Source: Laspinema palackyanum D2c
GTDB taxonomy: Bacteria > Cyanobacteriota > Cyanobacteriia > Cyanobacteriales > Laspinemataceae
Assembly: GCF_025370875.1 (NCBI RefSeq)
Contig: NZ_JAMXFD010000004.1
Location: 158,935 to 196,676, forward strand
DNA length: 37,742 nucleotides
Direction: 5' to 3'
Numbering within the stretch: position 1 is the first letter of the stretch; each line of letters opens with the position of its first letter. Of the stretch, positions 8,078-15,927 are shown in pieces. The notes below the pieces were generated by a model. It ran no database searches and was not told where the DNA came from. It saw only the letters and a list, made by a program, of their open reading frames with translations. Both the position numbers and the translations under genes were made by a program.

Positions 8078-8223
8078 GGCAACACCCGGCGGGGGTTTTA
8101 ACCCCCGCCTAACAGCTCAAGTCGGTTGAAACCGACTGAAAACACCACTGTATCAGGCTTGCAGTCGTCTTTAGACGACTTGATTCTATTAGGCGGGGGA
8201 TTTATCCCCCGCCGGGTGTTGCC
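8078..8223. repeat. palindromic intergenic element, copy 1
   Basis: Terminal arms of about 34 bases (8078-8111 and 8190-8223) pair with roughly three mismatches. Each arm is itself a hairpin of GGCGGGGG and CCCCCGCC type. The interior contains AGTCGGTTGAAACCGACT and AGTCGTCTTTAGACGACT hairpins plus AAAACACCACTG. The same building blocks recur at 35911-36048 and 37508-37742, so this is a dispersed non-coding family, perhaps a non-autonomous mobile element. It may also act as a 3'-end structure between two convergent genes. Confidence 0.8.
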
Positions 8224-8238
8224 ACTGGTGCAAGATCT

Positions 8239-8290
8239 CAGTTTCAACCGACTTGATCTATGAGCCGGGGGATTTATACCCCGCCGGTTG
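8239..8290. repeat. degenerate partial copy of the palindromic element
   Basis: Beside copy 1, TTTCAACCGACTTGA followed by GCCGGGGGATTTATACCCC and GCCGG repeats one arm of the element with losses. It ends just before the stop codon of the WD40 gene on the other strand. It suggests repeated insertion or unequal duplication at this place. Confidence 0.6.
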
Positions 8291-8295
8291 GACTA

Positions 8296-9879
8296 CTACT
8301 CCCGTTCCAAAATTCTCACCATCCCTTTAGCACTACCACTAACCAGAAATTGTCCATTCGGACTATAAACTAAAGACATCACGGCCCCACTTTCTTCCGT
8401 CAAAGCACAGACTAATTTACCCGTGGGTAAATGCCAAATCTTAACCGTCCCATCGGCGCTACCTGTAGCAAAACTGTTGCCATCGGGGGCGATCGCCACT
8501 GCGGTGACGGGTCCTAAATGGGCGCTCAGACTCCACAGCAGTTCTCCCGTTTCCAAATTCCAGAGTTGAATATTGCCATCGCCACTGCCTCCGATTAGGA
8601 GTTGTTGGGGAGAGATGACGATCGCTTCTACCGCCTCTAAACTGCCATTGAGGACCGAAATCGGCTGTTTGGTTTGGAATTGCCAAAGGGTAATCGTGCC
8701 ATCCCCACCGCCTCGGGCGAGAATTTGACCATCGGGGGAAATGGCGAGGGAAAAGATGGGTCCGGTATAGTCCGTGAGGGTATCGATTAATTCCGCTTTG
8801 GACAAATCCCACAGTTTAATTGTCTCGTCAAAACTGCCACTGACAAGGGTGTTGCCATCGGGGGCGATCGCCAAGGCGCGCACAGAACCTCCATGTCCCG
8901 TGAGGGTTTGTTTGGGAATTCCGGTCGGGAGTTCCCAGAGTTTGATGGTTTTATCCCAACTGGCAGAGGCGAGGGTTTTGCCATCGGGGGCGATCGCAAT
9001 GGAAAAGACCCCGCGTTTGTGTTCGGCGAGCACTTGCAACAGTTCCCCGGTGGCGAGTTTCCAGAGTTTAATACTGGTGTCAAAACTGCCCGTTGCCAGG
9101 ATTTGTCCATCGGGAGTAATCCCCAGCGATCGCACCCAGTCGGCATGGGCGGGCAAACTGTGGCGACATATCCAATTCTGGGCCGTGGGTTCCGAAGGGG
9201 CCGCAAAGGACGGCAGGACGACTTTTGACGAGGGCGGTTTGGATTTGGCGGTTTGAGCAGGGGTTGCCGATGTCGCCGGTTCCGGTTGCGGAGGAAGTGG
9301 GGGTGGCGGTTCCGGTTGCGGGCGCGGTGGGGGTGAGGGGACCACGATTTGCGAGGTTAATTGGGAAATTGCCTCTTCCACTCGTTCTAAGCGGTAGGCA
9401 AAGGATGAGCGATTCAGATAGGCGATCGCATTGCCCAGACTTTCATCTAACAGGGCATATTGCTCTTTCAACCCGGCGATTTCCCTTTGAATCTGGGAGA
9501 GGTCCACCGATTCTAATTTACCCAATCGGGTTTGCAACAGGGCCAACTCCTCCGGGGACCCGGTAGCTACGGGGGGGCGAGTGCCTTCCTCCCCTTCGAC
9601 TTGAGGGAGGGGAAATTGCTTCTGAGCTTCCACCCGTTGGGTGAGCATCTCCAGTTCTTCCGCCCATTGACGATGCAGGCGATTTGTGGTGCCACTGACT
9701 CGGCGAGTTTGGTGTTCCAGACGATACCGGACGATCGCATTCAGAATCAGGGCACTGCAAATGAGCAGGGCGGCGACATAGATGGCCCCATTAAAAAAGA
9801 CTGCCACTATCGACGCCACCACCGACGCGAACAAGGAAGCATATTCTACAGTTTCTAGCCAATGACGGTGATTTGACAT
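8296..9879 (-). CDS. membrane-anchored WD40 protein with seven repeats
   Basis: A 527-residue protein. Two closely spaced hydrophobic segments at about residues 13-50 (YASLFASVVASIVAVFF and YVAALLICSALILNAIV) predict an N-terminal membrane hairpin or anchor. A charged, probably coiled-coil stretch of about 120 residues follows, then a Pro-rich linker near 185-205. Seven WD40 repeats run from about residue 245 to the end (WVRSLGITPDGQILATGS and similar, with KLW/KIW closings), enough for a complete propeller. No catalytic domain is present, so it is probably a membrane-tethered scaffold (inference). The ATG is chosen with AAGGA upstream; a GTG six codons earlier is the alternative. Blades 5 and 7 are the most degenerate. 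Its repeat style is similar to that of the STAND protein at the left edge. Confidence 0.88.
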   Translation of the reverse strand: MSNHRHWLETVEYASLFASVVASIVAVFFNGAIYVAALLICSALILNAIVRYRLEHQTRRVSGTTNRLHRQWAEELEMLTQRVEAQKQFPLPQVEGEEGTRPPVATGSPEELALLQTRLGKLESVDLSQIQREIAGLKEQYALLDESLGNAIAYLNRSSFAYRLERVEEAISQLTSQIVVPSPPPRPQPEPPPPLPPQPEPATSATPAQTAKSKPPSSKVVLPSFAAPSEPTAQNWICRHSLPAHADWVRSLGITPDGQILATGSFDTSIKLWKLATGELLQVLAEHKRGVFSIAIAPDGKTLASASWDKTIKLWELPTGIPKQTLTGHGGSVRALAIAPDGNTLVSGSFDETIKLWDLSKAELIDTLTDYTGPIFSLAISPDGQILARGGGDGTITLWQFQTKQPISVLNGSLEAVEAIVISPQQLLIGGSGDGNIQLWNLETGELLWSLSAHLGPVTAVAIAPDGNSFATGSADGTVKIWHLPTGKLVCALTEESGAVMSLVYSPNGQFLVSGSAKGMVRILERE

Positions 9880-10184
9880 GGAGTCCTTCCCACCCACCGG
9901 AGCCTATATTACAATTCCCATTTTATCCACAATCCCCCTTATCTTTCCATTTTATGGAGAAATGTTGATATAAGGGGGATAAAAATTTTTCAGTCAAACC
10001 GGACACCATTGATAATGAATTTTCCGAAAAATTGTCATCCTGACTAACAAGGATGTATCTAGTTTCAACCCGAAGCATTTGAGTCTTAAAAATCGGGTAA
10101 AAAATCAATAAAGCAGTGAATCAATCCGATTTTTAAGGGTTGGCCCCCTCGTTATTGATTCAATCTGCTGTTACAAAGAAAAAT
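9880..10184. other. non-coding spacer with one inverted repeat
   Basis: About 300 bases upstream of the WD40 gene and downstream of mgtE. ATCCCCCTTAT (9932-9942) and ATAAGGGGGAT (9970-9980) form a perfect 11-bp inverted repeat with an A/T-rich flank. A 61-codon minus-strand frame is present but lacks a convincing start or composition. No promoter is assigned. Confidence 0.5.
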
Positions 10185-10211
10185 CCCCACCCTGAAAGCA
10201 GTGGGGTGGGG
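10174..10211 (-). terminator. Rho-independent terminator of the downstream mgtE
   Basis: On the minus strand CCCCACCC and GGGTGGGG form a perfect 8-bp G/C stem (10211-10185) followed by ATTTTTCTTTG. It begins five bases beyond the stop codon of the mgtE copy ending at 10216. Confidence 0.85.
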
Positions 10212-10215
10212 AAGA

Positions 10216-11616
10216 TTACAATCCGAGAAATAGCTTGGCAATATTAAAGTAAATGAGAACACCCAAAACATCGACAGCCGTGGTAATAAACGGCGCTGAC
10301 ATTAGGGCGGGATCTAACTTGATGGCGCGGAATAAAAACGGCAGGGCCGAACCGGATACCGAGGCCAAAATTGAAATAGCAATCAGAGAGATGCCGACAC
10401 AGAAGGCCACCTGGAGATTGACTTGCAAGAGGAAATAAGCCCAGATGGTGGCGAGGGTTCCCAAAATTGTCCCCAGTAATGCACCGGCAATTCCTTCGCG
10501 AAAGACCACCTTCAGGGGTCCGAGTAAGCGAATTTCATCGGTATTCATCCCGCGAATCACCACCGTGGAAGACTGGGCACCGACATTCCCTCCCGTACCT
10601 GTAAGCAGGGGGATAAAGGCGGTGAGGACGACCACTTGCTGCAATAAGTCTTGTTGGGAATTAATAATGGATCCGGTGACAGTATTGGTAAGCAATAAGA
10701 CGAACAGCCACACGACACGCCGTCGCGCCACTGTCCATAAACTCATTTCAAAATAATTATCCCCATCGGTTTGGACCCCACCCAAGGCATAAATATCCTC
10801 AGTGGTTTCCTGTTCCATGATGTCGATCGCATCATCGATGGTGATGACGCCGACTAAGCGTTGCTCGCGATCGACTACGGGGATCGCTAGGAAATCATAG
10901 CGTTGAATCAGGCGCGAGACTTCCTCGCCGTCGGTATCTGTATGGACAAATACCACATCCCGAGTCATAATTTCACTAATTTTTTCCTCGGGGGAACTAA
11001 TCACCAAGTCACGCAGGGAAACGATTCCGGTTAACCGGCGTTCGCTATCCATGACGTAGAGGTAATAAATAATTTCCGCTACTGGCGACAGGGTGCGAAT
11101 CCGTTCCAGGGTTTGGGCAACGCTCATATTTTCCCGGACGGAAATATATTCCGGGGTCATGATTCTCCCGGCGGTTCCCGATTCATAGCCCATCAGCAGG
11201 GCGGTGGACTGCCATTCTGTGGGAGACAGTTGTGCCCGCAATCGGCGCACGACTTTTGAGGGCAACTCATCCAGCAGTCGGGCGCGATCGTCCGGGGACA
11301 TATTGCCAATGATATCCAGAACGTCCTGGCGCTTGAAGTCTTCTAAAAGCACCTGTTGGACGCTGGTATCGAGATGTTCGTAAACTTCCGTTGCTTCCTG
11401 TTTGGACAACAAGCGAAAGGCGATCGCCTGCATCGCTTCAGGCATTCCTTCGATCGCTTCGGCGATATCCACAGGTTGAACCGGGACTAAAATCGCTTTA
11501 GCTCCCTGGAGGTCCCCATTTTTGAGGAGGGCTTCCAGTTGCGATCGCACTAAGTCAGGTATTTCTCTCCGCGACAGGGTCCCGAGAGGAGAGGATATCG
11601 GTTGAGGTTCAGTCAC
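10216..11616 (-). CDS. mgtE: MgtE-family Mg2+ transporter, copy 1
   Basis: A 466-residue Mg2+ channel/transporter of the inner membrane. The soluble MgtE N domain (about 20-135) has DIAEAIEGMP and MSPDDRARLLDELP. A tandem CBS pair (about 140-265) contains GRIMTPEYISVREN and FLAIPVVDREQRLVGVITIDD. The C-terminal pore domain (about 285-466) has GTGGNVGAQSSTVVIRG and ITTAVDVLGVLIYF, whose Asp corresponds to the pore Mg2+ site known in Thermus MgtE. The cytosolic domains sense Mg2+ and close the pore. The start is GTG with GGGAG six bases upstream. It follows a paralogue by 115 bases on the same strand, likely one transcription unit, and ends at a strong terminator. Confidence 0.95.
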   Translation of the reverse strand: MTEPQPISSPLGTLSRREIPDLVRSQLEALLKNGDLQGAKAILVPVQPVDIAEAIEGMPEAMQAIAFRLLSKQEATEVYEHLDTSVQQVLLEDFKRQDVLDIIGNMSPDDRARLLDELPSKVVRRLRAQLSPTEWQSTALLMGYESGTAGRIMTPEYISVRENMSVAQTLERIRTLSPVAEIIYYLYVMDSERRLTGIVSLRDLVISSPEEKISEIMTRDVVFVHTDTDGEEVSRLIQRYDFLAIPVVDREQRLVGVITIDDAIDIMEQETTEDIYALGGVQTDGDNYFEMSLWTVARRRVVWLFVLLLTNTVTGSIINSQQDLLQQVVVLTAFIPLLTGTGGNVGAQSSTVVIRGMNTDEIRLLGPLKVVFREGIAGALLGTILGTLATIWAYFLLQVNLQVAFCVGISLIAISILASVSGSALPFLFRAIKLDPALMSAPFITTAVDVLGVLIYFNIAKLFLGL

Positions 11617-11731
11617 GTTTAACTCCCTGGATCCAGTCCGATCACTATTCTATACAATTTGAGGGGACGCCAAGCCGTCACCCCCGGCAAAACAGGGCAA
11701 ATTGAAGGGGATCTCTCCAGTGGTTTCCCAG

Positions 11732-13135
11732 TCACGCCGCACCTCCCAAAAGCTGCTGTGCCACCGTTAAATAAATTAGCACCCCTAGGACATCCACAGC
11801 GGTGGTAATAAAGGGCGCTGACATTAAGGCTGGGTCAAATCCCACCCGATAGAATAAAAACGGCAGGGCAGATCCGGCGAAGGAGGCGAGGATGGTAATT
11901 GCCAGCAAACTCACGCCAACCGAGATAGCAACCAGCAGATTTCCCGCCAAGAAATAAGCCCAAACGGTGACGGCAATGGACAGCATGATCCCTAAGAGTC
12001 CCCCGGCGATCGTCTCCCGTCCGATCGTCCTCCAGGCTTTTCCTACCCGAATCGCATTGATATTTAATCCGCGAATTACCACGGTGGAGGACTGTGCACC
12101 CACGTTCCCCCCCGTATCAATGAGTAAGGGAATAAAAGCCGCAAGAGCAACAACTTGTTCGAGAATCTCTTCTCGGGACCGAATCACTGCCGAGGTGGCG
12201 GTATTGGTAATTAATAAAATCAACAACCAAACTACACGCTTGCGTGCCACGGTGAATATATTGGTTTGAAAATAGTTTTCTCCCCCGCTTTCCACCCCAC
12301 CGAGGGCATAAATATCTTCCGTGGTTTCAGCTTCCACCACATCCATGACATCATCCACGGTGATAATGCCCACAAGACGCTGTTCGCTATCAACAACAGG
12401 TAAGGCTAGAAAATCATAGCGCTGAATTAATCGTGCGGCTTCTTCGCGATCGGTTTCCGTGGAAACAAAGACGGGTTCTCGCCGGGTAATTTCTGATAAC
12501 CGTTGTTCCGGTTCTGAGACAACTAAATCCCGCAGAGAAATCGTGCCGATTAAGTGCCGATAGGCATCGGTGACGTAAAGATAATAAATGATTTCGCTGA
12601 CATTGGCTAAGTTCCTAATTCGGTCTAAGGCATTTTTGATGGTCATGTTTTCTTTGACCGCAATATATTCCGGGGTCATCATTCTCCCGGCGCTATCCGG
12701 GGGATAGCCTAACAGCAAAGAGGTGGTTTGGCGTTCTTCAGGACTGAGTTGTTCGAGGATGCGCTTGACCACTTTAGCTGGCAATTCATCAAACAACCGG
12801 GCGCGGTCATCTGGGGACATTTTATCGACAATATCCAGAACATCCTGGCGTTTAAATTCTTCGATTAAGGCATATTGAATACTAGAGTCCAGATATTCAT
12901 AAACCTCGATCGCCTCTTCTTTGGATAACAAACGAAAGGCGATCGCCTGCATGGTTTGCGGTAATCCTTCAATCGCTTCGGCGATATCTGCCGGTTGGAC
13001 TGGAACCAGTAAGGCTTTTGCTCCGGGTAGGTTATTTTGTTCGAGTAACGCTTGCAATTGCGATCGCACGAGTTGGCGCAATGCGTCTCGCGTTGTCGGC
13101 TGGACGGATGGCAATTCAGTATTATTATCGTTCAT
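11732..13135 (-). CDS. mgtE: MgtE-family Mg2+ transporter, copy 2
   Basis: A 467-residue paralogue of the next gene with identical domain order: N domain (DIAEAIEGLPQTM, MSPDDRARLFDELP), CBS pair (GRMMTPEYIAVKEN, FLALPVVDSEQRLVGIITVDD) and pore domain with DTGGNVGAQSSTVVIRG and ITTAVDVLGVLIY. It carries Asp where copy 1 has Gly just before the TGGN motif. ATG at 13135 gives a protein colinear with copy 1; a longer frame upstream to 13309 lacks family similarity and is not used. Tandem duplication is clear from near-residue-level agreement of motifs, but the copies have diverged, so different affinity or regulation is likely (inference). A long, highly structured non-coding stretch lies upstream. 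Confidence 0.94.
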   Translation of the reverse strand: MNDNNTELPSVQPTTRDALRQLVRSQLQALLEQNNLPGAKALLVPVQPADIAEAIEGLPQTMQAIAFRLLSKEEAIEVYEYLDSSIQYALIEEFKRQDVLDIVDKMSPDDRARLFDELPAKVVKRILEQLSPEERQTTSLLLGYPPDSAGRMMTPEYIAVKENMTIKNALDRIRNLANVSEIIYYLYVTDAYRHLIGTISLRDLVVSEPEQRLSEITRREPVFVSTETDREEAARLIQRYDFLALPVVDSEQRLVGIITVDDVMDVVEAETTEDIYALGGVESGGENYFQTNIFTVARKRVVWLLILLITNTATSAVIRSREEILEQVVALAAFIPLLIDTGGNVGAQSSTVVIRGLNINAIRVGKAWRTIGRETIAGGLLGIMLSIAVTVWAYFLAGNLLVAISVGVSLLAITILASFAGSALPFLFYRVGFDPALMSAPFITTAVDVLGVLIYLTVAQQLLGGAA

Positions 13136-13390
13136 GCTCCACTCTCTAATCGGTTCTATATTTCCGAGTGTGGTTGGGCGGTTTTTCCCCAATCGATAGA
13201 GTCTAATGCAGGCGAAATCAGGCAACAGAATCTCTAGGTTTGTTGCGATCTTTGTTGCAAAATTCCCATTCAGAAGAGTCCCCAGCGCATCCAGTTCGCG
13301 ATTGACCAACGGTTTATTTCCATAGGCGATCGCGACCCAAAACGCTAACCGAAATCAGCAGCAGGGACTTTAAATTTGCATTGGGGATTG

Positions 13391-13620
13391 GGTTAGGCTA
13401 ACTAACAGTTAGCCTAACCTTCACCCTTCGTTTAAATCATCAAGCTTTCGGTGATTCATGGTTCATCTCCATTCCTAGCATGACCGCCCTCTTCCCCGGG
13501 GGTCACGAGATGAACTATGAAAACTCCCAGATGGAGTCACCCTAGGTCATTTCACTGACTAAACCGCCCGGTTGTGGGGAAACGGTCGAGGTTCGTCTAA
13601 AGGCTCGTCAGCCATTGAGT
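13391..13620 (-). ncRNA. candidate structured RNA or leader upstream of mgtE copy 2
   Basis: Several mutually compatible helices can be drawn. A perfect 13-bp hairpin GGTTAGGCTAACT/AGTTAGCCTAACC is at 13391-13419. A 14-of-15-bp stem is at 13455-13469/13507-13521, with inner TGACC/GGTCA. A hairpin ACTCC/GGAGT is at 13523-13537. GGTG/CACC (13450-13453/13538-13541) closes the last two into a three-way junction. Beyond that, CTGAC/GTCAG encloses ACCG/CGGT. No reading frame explains this. Both neighbours are on the minus strand, so a minus-strand leader or small RNA is favoured, but orientation is not proved. It does not match the M-box Mg2+ riboswitch consensus as I recall it. Confidence 0.4.
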
Positions 13621-13815
13621 CTGCCTGAGTAATCGTTGCAATACAACTACTACCAGAGCTTTCCACTTGAGTATTCCTTACTTGTTTAAGTTGCGTTTAA
13701 GACCGGGAAGTTCAGAGGAGTCTGAAAGCCCTTTTTCCTTATAGCACTCTTCAGAAAACAGGTCAAGCTTTTTTTTGATTTTTTTTACGCGACAGGTTTT
13801 CCACTGTTCCCATCG

Positions 13816-13853
13816 GCTCAGAAGTTGGGTGAAGATTGCCCAGACTTCTGAGC
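13816..13853. other. strong hairpin in the mgtE-antiporter spacer
   Basis: GCTCAGAAGT and ACTTCTGAGC (10 bp) plus TGGG/CCCA pair with a single bulged base and a nine-base loop. It lies in the 826-base spacer between the antiporter and mgtE, which also has two runs of eight T at 13771-13788. It has no adjacent U-run on the minus strand, so it is not an obvious terminator. A 61-codon lysine-rich minus-strand frame overlaps it but is not convincing as a gene. Confidence 0.5.
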
Positions 13854-13920
13854 GTTTCCTCAAGTCGAAAACTCCCCCCTGAAAATCCCTCTATCCCGGT
13901 TTACAGGGGTAAATTTTATA

Positions 13921-13944
13921 GAAAAATTGCTCTTTTTCTGAGCA
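13921..13944 (-). terminator. probable terminator of the antiporter gene
   Basis: On the minus strand TGCTC and GAGCA form a 5-bp stem around AGAAAAA, followed by ATTTTTC. It lies about 18 bases past the antiporter stop codon. The stem is short, so strength is uncertain. Confidence 0.6.
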
Positions 13945-13961
13945 GTTTATCGGGCAATATT

Positions 13962-15578
13962 CTAGGTTTTTACCACCAAAACCGGAACGAGACTCCCCGC
14001 TAAAACCCCTTGAGAAACTACTCCCCCAGTCGCCCCTTCTCCCTCTGGATTATGGCGTTTCCCGACAATAATCGCCGTGACGGGATGAGCTTGCGATCGG
14101 GCCAAAATTATCTCCACCACTGCACCCTTTTCGGTTATAAACTGATGGCGAATATCCGCTAAAACTGTTTGAGTCATCTCCTGAATTGCTTTAATTTCCG
14201 ATAAATTTTCCTCCTGCACTACATACAAAACGATCGCCTCTCCATGACTACGCCGAGCTAACTCTGCCGTTTGTTTCAACACGGCCAATGCCCGAGGGGA
14301 ACTATCCACCGCTGCCAAAAACAGCGTTCGAGTATCAACGGTCACTTTGGTTGGGTCTACTTCTCCTTTTTGTAGTAATTTTGGAGCAAAAGTTGGAATC
14401 CCCCAAGCCCCCAAAGGAGCCGTTACTAAAATTGAAAGGGCAGCAATGGCTAAAATAATTTCTCCCCCTTCAATGTTGTAAGCTAACGGTAACGCACCCA
14501 AGGCGGCCTGCACTGTTGCTTTCGCCGAATTTCCCGGTAATAGAAACAGTTTTTCTTGCCAATTCCAATTACTTCCGGCGGTAGAAAGTGTCCAGCCAAT
14601 GGTGCGTCCGATTAATAAACCCACCGCTAAAATAGTCAAGCCCGGTAAGAACATCTCTCCCAAAACCTGGAGTTGAATACTCGCTCCCATTAACACAAAT
14701 AAGACAATTTCCGCCACAATCCACAGGGAATTAAATCCATTGCGGAGTCGGCGGGCCAAGGGTGCATCGAGTTCGATTAAAAAGAATCCCATTGACATCA
14801 CTGCTAGATAGCCCGAAAAGTAAGGGAATTGGCGGGCAGCAATCACAGCAAATGCGGCGACAACGGCGGCAATTAAGACATCTTGGACGGGATTTTTACT
14901 CCAGTTTTGTCTTTCTAGGAGGGAGACTAATAATTGAGCGGCTAAATAACCGGCCAGGATGCCTAAAATGACCTGGATAATGGCTTGCAGGGGAAGTAAT
15001 AAAAGTGGATTTAACGAGAGTCCCCCGGGTAAAATAATTCGCTCTAGTTCCCCTTGTTGCAGGAAATTCAACAGTAAACTGAAGACGAGTAAGAGGACAA
15101 CATCGGAGAGGGCTGACCCGGTTAAAATGGCATCGGGAATGCCTTTTTTGACCCCCCAACCCAAGCGTTTGAGACGCAACATTCCCGGGACAATCACGGC
15201 AGGAGATTCGGCGGCAATAATACAACCGAGGAGCAACCCGGTTAAGAGGTCAAACTGGAACAGAAACATCGCCGCAATGGCGATCGCCCCGGTTTCCAGG
15301 ATAGCGGGTAAAATGCCTAATCGGAGGGCCACGGTTCCCTGTTCCGCCAACTTGTCGCGATCGAGTCCAAGTCCCGCTTTCATTAAAATAATCATCACCG
15401 CCAGGGTTCGTAAATCATCGGCAGCAGCGAGAATTCCCGGTTCTAGGCGATTTCCGACTTCGGGACCGAGGATGATTCCCACCAAAATCATGCCAATGAG
15501 TGGGGGTGCACCGAGGCGACGGGCGAATTGACCCGCAAAAAAGCCCATCCCGAGGATCCAAATTGTACTGATTAACAT
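13962..15578 (-). CDS. cation:proton antiporter with C-terminal USP-like domain
   Basis: A 538-residue membrane protein. About a dozen hydrophobic segments span residues 1-415 in the Na+/H+ exchanger fold, with LGAPPLIGMILVGIILGPEV near the N-terminus and LLGCIIAAESPAVIVPGML in the position of the ion-binding helices. After about residue 425 a soluble alpha/beta domain follows, resembling a universal stress protein: TLFLAAVDSSPRALAVLKQT, HGEAIVLYVVQEENL, AIIVGKRHN and GSLVPVLVVKT. It would exchange Na+, K+ or H+ across the cytoplasmic membrane, with the tail possibly sensing nucleotide (inference). The start has AGGAG eight bases upstream. It is divergent from crtO across a 349-base spacer. 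Confidence 0.9.
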   Translation of the reverse strand: MLISTIWILGMGFFAGQFARRLGAPPLIGMILVGIILGPEVGNRLEPGILAAADDLRTLAVMIILMKAGLGLDRDKLAEQGTVALRLGILPAILETGAIAIAAMFLFQFDLLTGLLLGCIIAAESPAVIVPGMLRLKRLGWGVKKGIPDAILTGSALSDVVLLLVFSLLLNFLQQGELERIILPGGLSLNPLLLLPLQAIIQVILGILAGYLAAQLLVSLLERQNWSKNPVQDVLIAAVVAAFAVIAARQFPYFSGYLAVMSMGFFLIELDAPLARRLRNGFNSLWIVAEIVLFVLMGASIQLQVLGEMFLPGLTILAVGLLIGRTIGWTLSTAGSNWNWQEKLFLLPGNSAKATVQAALGALPLAYNIEGGEIILAIAALSILVTAPLGAWGIPTFAPKLLQKGEVDPTKVTVDTRTLFLAAVDSSPRALAVLKQTAELARRSHGEAIVLYVVQEENLSEIKAIQEMTQTVLADIRHQFITEKGAVVEIILARSQAHPVTAIIVGKRHNPEGEGATGGVVSQGVLAGSLVPVLVVKT

Positions 15579-15927
15579 TCGTTATGCTCCTGAACAGGTG
15601 TGGATGGCTGGTCCAGGAGTGGATTGATGCGATCGCCCTACCTCCTAAGCATTCAGCCCGGACAGGTAGGAGCCATCAGCCCTTCAGCCTCCCATCGGGA
15701 TCGCTGAATCGGCGGTTCTGGCGAGCTCCATCGCCTTCAATCTAAAATCATCACTTAATATAGCATAAATTTCAGCAACAATCCATCGATTGATTCATTT
15801 TTTGCTCGGGTACAGGGATTAAAAATCAGCCCTCCCCCTGGCACAATCTCTTTCTGGAGATAGAATCCACCGGAGGATTAAGTTTTGTAAAATTCACAGC
15901 AAGCGGGAATTTAACAGGAGTTTTTTG
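15579..15927. other. divergent promoter spacer, antiporter and crtO
   Basis: No gene is seen in this 349-base spacer. It must hold both promoters. CCTACCT and AGGTAGG form an inverted pair at about 15638-15671. A TAAAAT hexamer near 15887 is a possible -10 for crtO, but no convincing -35 partner was found. AGGAG at 15916-15920 is the crtO ribosome site. Confidence 0.4.

Noticed and set aside
9923-10108. 61-codon minus-strand frame in the WD40-mgtE spacer
   Set aside because: It covers an inverted repeat, has no ribosome site and no family match.
13136-13640. M-box (ykoK) Mg2+ riboswitch in front of mgtE
   Set aside because: The conserved M-box blocks I remember are not found on either strand. 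Only a generic structured-RNA candidate is reported.
13678-13863. 61-codon minus-strand lysine-rich frame
   Set aside because: It overlaps a strong hairpin and T-runs, and has no ribosome site or recognisable family.
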